DNA from: Burkholderiaceae bacterium
Lineage (GTDB): Bacteria > Pseudomonadota > Gammaproteobacteria > Burkholderiales > Burkholderiaceae_D
DNA: 43,072 bases
Direction of reading: 5' to 3'
Assembly (NCBI GenBank): GCA_019232795.1
Contig: JAFANH010000051.1
Coordinates: forward strand, 1-43,072
Below the pieces are notes generated by a model, which searched no databases, had not been told where the DNA came from, and saw only the letters and a list, made by a program, of their open reading frames with translations. Positions 18,675 through 26,228 of the stretch are shown piece by piece (position 1 is the stretch's first letter; each line of letters opens with the position of its first letter). The position numbers and the translations under genes were made by a program.

Positions 18675-19430
18675 TTAGTGACGCATCTTGTAACCGCTGC
18701 GCAGCATTTGCATGGCGAGCGCGGCCAACACGACGAAGAAGACCAGCACCACGGCAAAGCTGTTGAGCGGGTCGACGTCTGACTGGCCGAAGAAGCCGTA
18801 ACGGAAACCGTCGATCATGTAGAAGAACGGGTTGAAGTGCGACACTGCTTTCCAGAACGGCGGCAGCGAATGGATGGAATAAAACACGCCGGACAGGAAA
18901 GTGGCCGGCATGATCAGGAAGTTCTGGAACGAGGCCAGCTGGTCGAATTTTTCTGCCCAGATGCCGGCGATCAGACCCATGGTGCCGAGGATGGCGGCGC
19001 CGAGCAGCGAGAAAATCACGATCCACCACGGTGCGGTAAACGACAGGTGGGCAAACCAGGCGGTAATGACGAACACGCCGCCGCCGACCGCCAGCCCGCG
19101 CACGACGGCCGCCACCACGTAGGCGCCGAACATTTCCCAATGCGACAGCGGCGGCAGCAAAATGAATACCAGGTTGCCGGTGATCTTGGACTGGATCAGC
19201 GAAGACGAGGAATTGGCAAAGGCGTTTTGCAGGACGCTCATCATCACCAGGCCCGGGATCAGGAAAGCCGTATAACTGACGCCCGGATAGACTTGCACGC
19301 GATCTTCCAGCACGTGGCCGAAGATCAGCAAATACAGCATCGCGGTCATGATGGGCGCCGTGATGGTCTGCATCGCCACTTTCCAGAAGCGCAGCACCTC
19401 TTTGTACAGCAGGGTTTGGAATCCGATCAT
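18675..19430 (-). CDS. ABC-2 type transporter permease (YadH-like)
   Basis: 251 aa inner-membrane protein with about six hydrophobic segments. The ABC-2 family segment SYTAFLIPGLVMMSVLQNAFANSSSSLIQSKI (about 50-80) and MPATFLSGVFYSIHSLPPFWK (about 175-195) are recognisable. It overlaps the ATPase stop by ATGA at 19427-19430, so the two are translationally coupled and form one exporter. The substrate is unknown. The position next to mla genes is conserved in Betaproteobacteria and hints at an envelope role. Confidence 0.9.
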   Translation of the reverse strand: MIGFQTLLYKEVLRFWKVAMQTITAPIMTAMLYLLIFGHVLEDRVQVYPGVSYTAFLIPGLVMMSVLQNAFANSSSSLIQSKITGNLVFILLPPLSHWEMFGAYVVAAVVRGLAVGGGVFVITAWFAHLSFTAPWWIVIFSLLGAAILGTMGLIAGIWAEKFDQLASFQNFLIMPATFLSGVFYSIHSLPPFWKAVSHFNPFFYMIDGFRYGFFGQSDVDPLNSFAVVLVFFVVLAALAMQMLRSGYKMRH

Positions 19431-20359
19431 TTTTCACCTTCCATGATCTGGATGAACACGTCTTCCAGATCGGCTTGCTGCAACTGCATGTCGCCGATCT
19501 CGGCGCCGGCTTCGCGCAAGGCGCGCAAGATGGGCTCCACTTCGGGATAGCTGTTGACGCGCAGCGTGTATTTGCCACCACTCGTGCCGCCATTGCCGTT
19601 GACTTGCAACTCCTCTGGATGGGTCACCAGCGGCTTCAAGCCCTCCGGCAGCGCGCCGGCGCCCAGCTTGACCACCAGCTGCGAACCCGAGATGCGGCGG
19701 ATCAGCGCCGCGGTCGAATCGAGCGCCACCACCTTGCCGCTCTTGAGCATGGCGATACGGTTGCACAACGCTTCCGCTTCTTCCAGGTAATGCGTGGTCA
19801 GCACCACGGTATGGCCTTCGCGATTGAGGCGGGCGATGAATTTCCACAACGTCTGGCGCAGTTCAACGTCAACGCCGGCGGTCGGCTCGTCGAGCACGAT
19901 CACGGGCGGCTTGTGCACCAGCGCCTGCGCCACCAGCACGCGGCGCTTCATGCCGCCAGACAGCGCACGCATATTGGTGTCGGCCTTGTTGGTCAGATCG
20001 AGGTTATGCATCACCTCGTCGATCCAGGCGTCGTTGTTCTTGATGCCGAAATAGCCGGATTGCATGCGCAGCGTTTCGCGCACCGTGAAAAAGGGATCGA
20101 ACACCAGCTCCTGCGGCACCACGCCGAGGTTCATGCGCGCCTTGCGGTAGTCGCTGACCACGTCGTGGCCATGCACGGTCACGGTGCCGGCATCGGCGCG
20201 GTTGAGTCCGGCAATGATGGAAATCAGCGTGGTCTTGCCGGCGCCATTCGGGCCGAGCAAACCGAAAAACTCGCCCTCCTCGATGGAAAGCGAGACGCCG
20301 TCAAGCGCGCGCAGCGACTTGTAGCGCTTTTCGATATTGGTTATCTGGATAGCAGCCAT
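19427..20359 (-). CDS. ABC transporter ATP-binding protein (YadG-like)
   Basis: 310 aa cytoplasmic ATPase. Walker A is GPNGAGKTT (about 35-43), the signature is LSGGMKRRV (about 134-142) and Walker B is VIVLDEPTAGVD (about 153-164), followed by the switch His in TTHYLEEAEAL. Residues 215-310 form the C-terminal extension common in drug- or lipid-exporter ATPases, with a Gly/Asn-rich insert. It partners the overlapping permease gene. Confidence 0.92.
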   Translation of the reverse strand: MAAIQITNIEKRYKSLRALDGVSLSIEEGEFFGLLGPNGAGKTTLISIIAGLNRADAGTVTVHGHDVVSDYRKARMNLGVVPQELVFDPFFTVRETLRMQSGYFGIKNNDAWIDEVMHNLDLTNKADTNMRALSGGMKRRVLVAQALVHKPPVIVLDEPTAGVDVELRQTLWKFIARLNREGHTVVLTTHYLEEAEALCNRIAMLKSGKVVALDSTAALIRRISGSQLVVKLGAGALPEGLKPLVTHPEELQVNGNGGTSGGKYTLRVNSYPEVEPILRALREAGAEIGDMQLQQADLEDVFIQIMEGEK

Positions 20360-20428
20360 GAGGCTCGAGGACTTTCGAAATTAACATCGCGAGAAGCAGC
20401 ACGCTTCACCGCGAGGCGAAAGCCTTTG

Positions 20429-20434
20429 ATTATA
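20429..20434 (-). promoter_or_regulatory. Candidate internal -10 box upstream of the YadGH-bolA-murA-his segment
   Basis: TATAAT on the minus strand lies within the 163-bp gap between the STAS gene and the ABC ATPase, about 70 bp before the ATPase start. The -35 position is weak, so this is only a possible internal promoter. The same gap carries a GAGTAGGCGGGCG stretch resembling the REP core. Confidence 0.35.
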
Positions 20435-20522
20435 TGGGATTTTCGCACCCCGAGTAGGCGGGCGCAGAGGTATTTCGGCCGGGCCGGAATCGCTTCGGAT
20501 TCAAGACCAGCCGGGAACCTGA

Positions 20523-20783
20523 TCAGGCGGCTTGCAGCAGTTCGGCGACGCCGTACAACTCGGCCAGGCTGCGCAGGTTAGCCGGTAGATTTACAAATTG
20601 CAGCGGCTTTTTGCCGGCCTGGGCAGCACGGCGCCAGGCAAGCAAGGTGGCGACGCCGGCCGAATCGACTTTTGTCAGTTGTGCCAGATCGATCTCGTTC
20701 TGACCCTGCGCGATGGCCTGCAAGCCCTGCGCGAGCAGGGATTCGGCGTTTTCGACCGTCAGCGTCTGGGTGGGCTGAAACAT
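20523..20783 (-). CDS. mlaB: STAS-domain protein, MlaB-like
   Basis: 86 aa, essentially a single STAS domain. LTVENAESLLAQGLQAIAQGQNEIDLAQLTKVDSAGVATLLAWRRAA carries the DSAG motif around the conserved Ser. In the Mla system MlaB binds the MlaF ATPase and is needed for complex activity. It lies 12 bp after mlaC. Confidence 0.85.
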   Translation of the reverse strand: MFQPTQTLTVENAESLLAQGLQAIAQGQNEIDLAQLTKVDSAGVATLLAWRRAAQAGKKPLQFVNLPANLRSLAELYGVAELLQAA

Positions 20784-20795
20784 GAGCGTCAGGGT

Positions 20796-21437
20796 TTACT
20801 TGGCGCTCTTGGCAGCCGCGTCGGCCAGCTTCTTGTTCTTGTCACCCAAGGTCTTGATCAAGCCGTCGACGCCGCCCTTGGAAATTTCCGCGGCGAAGTT
20901 GCCCTTGTAAGTCTCGACCAGCCAGGCGCCGAGCACGTTCAAGTCGTAGATCTTCCAGCCGCCGTCGATCTTTTCCAGGCGGTAGTTGAGCTGGATGGGC
21001 TCGCCGCGCGGCTGCAGCACTTGCGAACGCACTTCGACGCCGTCAGTGGCGCCGGCATCCATGCGCAAGGGTTGGAACTGCAGTTTCTGATCCTTGATGG
21101 ACGAGATCGCGCCCGAATAGGTAAACACCAGCAAGTCGCGGAATTGCTCGGTCAATTGCTTTTGCTGGTCGGGCGTCGTATTGCGCCAGGCCGGGCCGGC
21201 CGCCAACTGCGTCATGCGCTGAAAATCGACATAAGGCAGGATCTTGGCATTGACCAGATCCAGCACTTTTTTCTGGTTGCCGTGCTGGATATCCTTGTCG
21301 GACTTCGCCGTGTCGAGCACGTCCTGGCTGATGCGCTTGACCAGCACGTCAGGCGCCTCGTCGGCGGCGAAGGCATTCAAAGAGGCGGCCAGGCCGAAAG
21401 CAAGCACCGCAGTCATTAATTTTTTGAAAATATTCAT
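20796..21437 (-). CDS. mlaC: Periplasmic phospholipid carrier MlaC (Ttg2D family)
   Basis: 213 aa. A cleavable signal peptide (1-24, ending NAFA) precedes the periplasmic carrier that shuttles phospholipid between the outer membrane and MlaFEDB. The family pattern includes FQRMTQLAAGPAWRNTTPDQQKQLTEQFRDLLVFTYSGAI and GWKIYDLNVLGAWLVETYKGNF. The ATG at 21437 starts the signal peptide directly. The gene is 106 bp downstream of mlaD rather than tightly packed. Confidence 0.93.
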   Translation of the reverse strand: MNIFKKLMTAVLAFGLAASLNAFAADEAPDVLVKRISQDVLDTAKSDKDIQHGNQKKVLDLVNAKILPYVDFQRMTQLAAGPAWRNTTPDQQKQLTEQFRDLLVFTYSGAISSIKDQKLQFQPLRMDAGATDGVEVRSQVLQPRGEPIQLNYRLEKIDGGWKIYDLNVLGAWLVETYKGNFAAEISKGGVDGLIKTLGDKNKKLADAAAKSAK

Positions 21438-21529
21438 GATTATTAATCTTCGGAATGAATGATTTATCCAGGTAAACCGTTTAGGGCACAATTTGGATGA
21501 CTAAGTTCGCGCCGGACGACGTATTTTTC

Positions 21530-21549
21530 AAGTGAGCGTGCGCTCACTT
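21530..21549. promoter_or_regulatory. Perfect inverted repeat overlapping the end of mlaD
   Basis: Arms AAGTGAGCG and CGCTCACTT (9 bp each, perfect) are separated by TG. The site covers the mlaD stop codon and the start of the 106-bp mlaD-mlaC gap. It resembles an operator or an RNA hairpin rather than a terminator, since no T tract follows on the minus strand beyond isolated bases. Function is unknown. Confidence 0.5.
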
Positions 21550-22014
21550 TCCATCTTTTGCTTCTGTGGCCTTGCTGTACAAGAATTGGCTGATCAAGTC
21601 TTCGAGCACCACGGCCGACTGCGTCATGGTGATCTTGTCGCCCGCCGCCAGATTGCGCGTATCGCCACCCGGCGTCATGCCGATGTACTGCTCGCCCAGC
21701 AAGCCCGAGGTCAAAATCTTGACCGACGAATCCTTGGGGAACTGGTAACGGCTATCCAGGTTCAGGGTCACCACGGCCTGAAAAGTCTTGTCATCGAACG
21801 TGATTGCGCCGACGCGCCCCACCACAACACCTGCGCTTTTCACTGGCGCCTGTGGCTTGAGCCCGCCGATGTTGTCGAACTTGGCTTGCACCGGGTAGAC
21901 CGGTCCGAAGGAAATCGAGCTCAGGTTGCCGGCTTTCATCGCCAGAAAAAACAGCGCCAGGGCACCCAGCAGCACGAAGATGCCGACCCACAAATCCAGT
22001 GATTTCTTTTCCAT
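21544..22014 (-). CDS. mlaD: MCE-domain phospholipid-binding protein MlaD
   Basis: 156 aa. One N-terminal membrane helix (about 8-28, LWVGIFVLLGALALFFLAM) anchors a single periplasmic MCE domain. Domain features are FDNIGGLKPQAPVKSAGVVVGRVGAI, VKILTSGLLGEQYIGM and LAAGDKITMTQSAVVLEDLI. MlaD hexamers form the lipid passage above MlaE. The start at 22014 is set by homology; it is 32 bp after the mlaE stop. Confidence 0.94.
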   Translation of the reverse strand: MEKKSLDLWVGIFVLLGALALFFLAMKAGNLSSISFGPVYPVQAKFDNIGGLKPQAPVKSAGVVVGRVGAITFDDKTFQAVVTLNLDSRYQFPKDSSVKILTSGLLGEQYIGMTPGGDTRNLAAGDKITMTQSAVVLEDLISQFLYSKATEAKDGK

Positions 22015-22046
22015 GATTCTTTTCCCGATCCAATTAAATCGCGTAC

Positions 22047-22832
22047 TTAATTGAACATCAATGCCGTCAGCAGGAAATCCAGCCACAACACCGTCAACGA
22101 CGCGATCACCACCGTGCGCGTAGTCGCGCGCGCGACGCCTTCCGGCGTCGGCTGCGCTTCATAACCCTGATACAGCGCGATAAAAGTTACGGCGAAGCCG
22201 AACACGATACTCTTGACAACGCCGTTGGCAACGTCTTTCCAGATATCGACGCCGCCCTGCATCTGCGACCAGAACGCGCCTTCGTCCACGCCTATCATGC
22301 GCACACCGACGATATAGCCGCCAATCACACCCACGGCGCTGAAAATCGCCGCCAGGATAGGCATGGCAATCACGCCTGCCCAGAAACGCGGCGCGATCAC
22401 GCGCTGCAGCGGGTTGACCGCCATCATCTCCATGGCCGACAGCTGTTCGCCCGCTTTCATCAAGCCGATCTCCGCCGTCAGCGAAGTGCCGGCGCGCCCG
22501 GCAAACAGCAGCGCAGTCACCACCGGCCCCAGCTCGCGCGTCAGCGACAGGGCCACCAGCAAGCCCAACGCCTGCTCCGAGCCGTATTTGTTCAACGTGT
22601 AATAGCCTTGCAAGCCAAGAACGAAGCCGACGAACAAGCCCGATACGGCAATGATGACCAGCGAATAATTACCGATGAAGTGAATTTGATCCGTGATCAG
22701 GCGCAGGCGGCGCCACAGGCCGCCCGACACGCGCAACATGGCGCCGAACATGCGCGCCGCGTAGCCCAGGCTGCCTATCCATTCGCGCACGCCGCGCCCG
22801 AGCGCTTCGACGGAATTGCGTACGGCCATCAT
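22047..22832 (-). CDS. mlaE: Phospholipid ABC transporter permease MlaE
   Basis: 261 aa inner-membrane permease. Family blocks are GLFVGFVLGLQGYYTLNKYGSEQALG, ELGPVVTALLFAGRAGTSLTAEIGLMKAGEQLSAMEMMAVNP (the coupling region) and the C-terminal TTRTVVIASLTVLWLDFLLTALMF. The first ATG overlaps the mlaF stop as ATGA (22829-22832), giving translational coupling. A second ATG follows immediately. Confidence 0.95.
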   Translation of the reverse strand: MMAVRNSVEALGRGVREWIGSLGYAARMFGAMLRVSGGLWRRLRLITDQIHFIGNYSLVIIAVSGLFVGFVLGLQGYYTLNKYGSEQALGLLVALSLTRELGPVVTALLFAGRAGTSLTAEIGLMKAGEQLSAMEMMAVNPLQRVIAPRFWAGVIAMPILAAIFSAVGVIGGYIVGVRMIGVDEGAFWSQMQGGVDIWKDVANGVVKSIVFGFAVTFIALYQGYEAQPTPEGVARATTRTVVIASLTVLWLDFLLTALMFN

Positions 22833-23641
22833 TGCGCAGCCTCCACGCCGAGATCCTCGGCCAGCGAGCGGCCGGGGTAGTGGAAGGGAACGGGGCCATC
22901 CGTTTCGGCATTGACGAATTGCTTCACGTAAGGATCGTCCGATTTCATCATCTCGGCCGGCGTACCGTGCGCGACGATTTTGCCGCGCGAGAGGAAATAT
23001 ACGTAATCGGCAATCGAGAATGATTCGTGCACGTCGTGCGACACCAGAATGGAAGTCGAACCGAGCGCGTCGTTGAGCTTGCGGATCAGGTTGGCGGTCA
23101 CGCCCATGGAAATCGGGTCGAGGCCGGCGAACGGCTCGTCGTACATGATCAATTGCGGGTCGAGCGCGATGGTGCGCGCCAAGGCGACCCGGCGCGCCAT
23201 TCCGCCGGATATCTCCGATGGCTTCAGGCTCGCAGCATTGCGCAAGCCCACGGCGTTCAGCTTCATCAAGACCAGGTCGCGAATCAGGCTTTCCGGCAGC
23301 TTGGTGTGTTCTCGCAGCGGAAAAGCCACGTTGTCATACACGCTCAGGTCCGTGAACAGCGCGCCGTGCTGGAACAGCATGCCCATGCGGCGGCGCACGC
23401 GGTACAGGTTTTTCGTGTCCAGCGTATCGATCAGCTCGCCATCGACGCTGACGTGACCTGCCTGCGGATGCAGCTGCCCGCCGATCAGGCGCAGGATCGT
23501 GGTTTTGCCGGAACCGGAACCGCCCATGACCGCAATCACTTTACCGCGCGGGAAATCCATGCGCAGATCCGACAGGATCGCTCGCTCTCCATAGGAAAAC
23601 TGCAAATTGCGAATTTCGACGAGATTGGACACAGGCGCCAT
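22829..23641 (-). CDS. mlaF: Phospholipid ABC transporter ATPase MlaF
   Basis: 270 aa. Walker A is GGSGSGKTT, the signature is ISGGMARRVALAR, Walker B is LIMYDEPFAGLDP and the switch is VSHDVHE. ISGGMARR and the FAGLDPISMGV sequence are characteristic of the MCE-associated Mla/Ttg2 class. The ATG at 23641 is taken as the start; a TTG at 23653 is also in frame. It is the first gene of the long minus-strand block. Confidence 0.95.
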   Translation of the reverse strand: MAPVSNLVEIRNLQFSYGERAILSDLRMDFPRGKVIAVMGGSGSGKTTILRLIGGQLHPQAGHVSVDGELIDTLDTKNLYRVRRRMGMLFQHGALFTDLSVYDNVAFPLREHTKLPESLIRDLVLMKLNAVGLRNAASLKPSEISGGMARRVALARTIALDPQLIMYDEPFAGLDPISMGVTANLIRKLNDALGSTSILVSHDVHESFSIADYVYFLSRGKIVAHGTPAEMMKSDDPYVKQFVNAETDGPVPFHYPGRSLAEDLGVEAAQ

Positions 23642-23660
23642 CACTTTTGACAATCCCGTG

Positions 23661-23689
23661 ATTGTAGTGCACTTCAGAAATTCGTTCAG
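23661..23689 (-). promoter_or_regulatory. Possible promoter for mlaF and the downstream block
   Basis: Minus strand TACAAT (23661-23666) is spaced 17 bp from CTGAAC (23684-23689). It would give a short leader of about 15 nt before the mlaF ATG. Matches to consensus are partial, so this is tentative. Confidence 0.35.
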
Positions 23690-23881
23690 GGGCTAACGAT
23701 TTTTTGTTGTAATCAAGTGTTGCCAACCGCTTGCGACTGCTCGCGAACAGCCTGCAAACCGACTAGCGGCTTTTTGCATATTCGGATCGAAGTCCATAGA
23801 GGAACTTAGGAACTTATTCCCCGGTGCCGAGTCCGATCAGTTCCATCCACCGGTCCGCATACAACAAAACTCGACAAGCGC

Positions 23882-24481
23882 ATGGAATTCGACGAGAGGA
23901 AACGCCCATCCACACCCATCCTGCTCATCCTGCTATTGGCACATGCGGGCCTGATCTATCTCGGCATCCTGTCGAACCGTTCGCGACGGGTCGAACCGGA
24001 CCAACCGCAAACCACGCTGCTGTTTTTGCCGCAACTTCCCGTTGCACGGCCCAAAGTGACGCCGCCGCCGACGGTCGTCCCGCGTGTGCAAAAGCCTCCG
24101 ATCACCGTCACCCTGGAACCGCCTGCGCCGCAAGTAGAACAGCAGGCTTCCGGCAAACCATCCGAGAAACCCCCCGTCAGCGTAGCGCCCGGATTTGCAC
24201 AGCAATCCTTGCAGGAAGCATTGAAACTGGATCGCGAAGCCGAAAAATCGGAAAAGCCGTCCAACGGCCGCCCAGCCGATTCCCTGCAATCGAAATTCGA
24301 CCGCGCGTTTGCCGGGGCGAGCAAGGCACCGCGCGACGGGTCGGGCGAAGACATCACGCTACACGACGGTCGGAAAATGCGCCGAATTCACTCGATATTC
24401 GGCGACTATTGTCTTGAGATATGCGAAGGGCCGAACGGCCAGCGGCAGGAGTTGATCGGTCCCTGCCCGATAATATTCTGA
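23882..24481 (+). CDS. Proline-rich membrane-anchored protein of unknown function
   Basis: 199 aa, not recognised. It has a charged N-terminus and one hydrophobic helix (about 14-31, PILLILLLAHAGLIYLGI). A long Pro/Val/Lys-rich stretch follows (about 50-110, with PPPTVVPRVQKPPITVTLEPPAP), then a charged helical part and a short C-terminal domain with two Cys (YCLEICEG, about 176-183) and a third Cys in GPCPIIF at the end. The layout recalls TonB-like or periplasm-spanning proteins, but no TonB C-terminal domain is seen. It is divergent from mlaF, which suggests but does not prove an envelope role. The ribosome-binding site is weak. Confidence 0.7.
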   Translation: MEFDERKRPSTPILLILLLAHAGLIYLGILSNRSRRVEPDQPQTTLLFLPQLPVARPKVTPPPTVVPRVQKPPITVTLEPPAPQVEQQASGKPSEKPPVSVAPGFAQQSLQEALKLDREAEKSEKPSNGRPADSLQSKFDRAFAGASKAPRDGSGEDITLHDGRKMRRIHSIFGDYCLEICEGPNGQRQELIGPCPIIF

Positions 24482-24511
24482 TGCAATCAGCTCAGGAGAT
24501 ACTAATATCAT

Positions 24512-24603
24512 CCGTCGCTCCCGCGTAGGCGGGAGCCCAGGTTGCTTTTGCTTTTTGCATATATTAACTTCAACCTGGGCCCCCGCCTACGCGAGGGCGA
24601 CGG
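24512..24603. repeat. Inverted pair of REP-like sequences (BIME-like)
   Basis: A 33-nt unit starting CCGTCGCTCCCGCGTAGGCG (24512-24544) recurs in inverse orientation at 24571-24603 with only a few mismatches, separated by an AT-rich 26-nt spacer. Together they can fold into a long cruciform. The GTAGGCGGG core is shared with the palindrome at 7092-7132. The pair lies downstream of both the proline-rich gene and gltD, which converge here. Confidence 0.75.
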
Positions 24604-24678
24604 GGAAGAGGACGTCGCAATTTGTAGGCCTCTCCCGCATTCGAATAATCGTGGCAGCCCTACCGAGCAAATACCTGC

Positions 24679-26142
24679 TTAACGCGGCAAAACGGAACTC
24701 CCCATCAGGAACTCATCAACCGCGCGCGCGCACTGGCGTCCTTCGCGTATCGCCCACACCACCAGCGATTGCCCGCGGCGCATGTCGCCGGCTGCAAATA
24801 CCTTGGCAACCGAAGTCTGGTAGCAGCCTTCACCGTCAGTCGTCGCCTTGGCGTTGCCGCGCGCATCCTTGTCGACGCCGAAGGCTTCCAGCACTTGCGC
24901 CACCGGCGAGACGAAACCCATGGCCAGCAGCACCAGGTCGGCCTTCATCTCGAATTCGGAGTCCGGCACTTCCTGCATCTTGCCGTCTTTCCATTCGACG
25001 CGCGCGGCGATCAGCTTCTCAACCTTGCCGCCCTTGCCTTCCAGGCGCTTCGTCGCTACGGCCCAGTCGCGCTCGCAACCTTCTTCGTGCGAAGAGGACG
25101 TGCGTAGCTTGGTCGGCCAGTAGGGCCAGACCAAGGGTTTGTTTTCCTGTTCGGGCGGCTGCGGCAGCAATTCGAATTGCGTGACCGATGCGGCGCCGTG
25201 GCGGTTCGAAGTGCCGACGCAGTCGGAACCCGTGTCGCCGCCGCCGATCACCACCACGTGCTTGCCCGCGGCGCTGAGCTGATCCTTGACCTTGTCGCCG
25301 GCCACCACCTTGTTTTGCTGCGGCAGAAAATCCATGGCGAAATGCACGCCCTTGAGTTCACGGCCCGGCACCGGCAAGTCGCGCGGCGATTCGGCGCCGC
25401 CGCTCAGCACAACAGCGTCGAATTCCTTGTCGAGCTGCTCCGGCGTCACAGTCTTTTTTGCCCAATTGTTGACGTTGGCCGGAAAGTCCTTGCCGACCAG
25501 CACGCCGGTCTTGAACTGCACGCCTTCAGCTTCCATCTGCTTGATGCGGCGATCGATGTGCGATTTCTCCATCTTGAAATCAGGGATGCCGTAGCGCAGC
25601 AGGCCGCCGATGCGATCGGCCTTCTCGAACACGGTAACGTCGTGGCCGGCACGCGCCAATTGCTGCGCGGCCGCCAGACCGGCCGGGCCGGAGCCGACTA
25701 CGGCCACCTTCTTGCCGGTCTTCTTCGCGGCAGGCTGCGGCTCCACCCAGCCGTTTTCCCAGCCTTTTTCGATGATGAAGTGTTCGATCGACTTGATGCC
25801 GACCGGATCGTCGTTGATGCCGAGCGTGCAAGCGGTCTCGCACGGCGCCGGACAGACCTTGCCCGTGAATTCCGGGAAGTTGTTGGTCGAGTGCAGCACG
25901 GCCAGCGCTTCCTGGTAATTGCCGCGAAAGACGAGGTCGTTCCAGTCGGGAATGATGTTATTGACCGGGCAGCCGTTGTTACAGAACGGGATGCCGCAGT
26001 CCATGCAGCGCGCGCCCTGCACCTTGGCCTGGTCGTCGTTCAGATGGACGACGAATTCCTTGTAATGCTTCTTGCGCGCCTGCGGCTGTTCGCTTGCTTC
26101 CTTCAAGCGCTGGTATTCCATGAAGCCGGTGACTTTACCCAT
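24679..26142 (-). CDS. gltD: Glutamate synthase (NADPH) small subunit
   Basis: 487 aa. It transfers electrons from NADPH through FAD to GltB. The N-terminal Fe-S region has C46-x2-C49-x4-C54-x3-C58 ([15 protein letters not shown]) and a second Cys group in [13 protein letters not shown]. Dinucleotide-binding motifs are [17 protein letters not shown] and [17 protein letters not shown]. The C-terminal ATG-type motif is [23 protein letters not shown]. It is 86 bp downstream of gltB. Confidence 0.97.
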   Translation of the reverse strand: MGKVTGFMEYQRLKEASEQPQARKKHYKEFVVHLNDDQAKVQGARCMDCGIPFCNNGCPVNNIIPDWNDLVFRGNYQEALAVLHSTNNFPEFTGKVCPAPCETACTLGINDDPVGIKSIEHFIIEKGWENGWVEPQPAAKKTGKKVAVVGSGPAGLAAAQQLARAGHDVTVFEKADRIGGLLRYGIPDFKMEKSHIDRRIKQMEAEGVQFKTGVLVGKDFPANVNNWAKKTVTPEQLDKEFDAVVLSGGAESPRDLPVPGRELKGVHFAMDFLPQQNKVVAGDKVKDQLSAAGKHVVVIGGGDTGSDCVGTSNRHGAASVTQFELLPQPPEQENKPLVWPYWPTKLRTSSSHEEGCERDWAVATKRLEGKGGKVEKLIAARVEWKDGKMQEVPDSEFEMKADLVLLAMGFVSPVAQVLEAFGVDKDARGNAKATTDGEGCYQTSVAKVFAAGDMRRGQSLVVWAIREGRQCARAVDEFLMGSSVLPR

Positions 26143-26228
26143 TTTCTCTTGACCTTCCTGATTCGCTTCCTGATTCGTCCATACACCGCGGCATATCGTC
26201 GACGCCGCGGGTTCCAGGTTTAATATAG

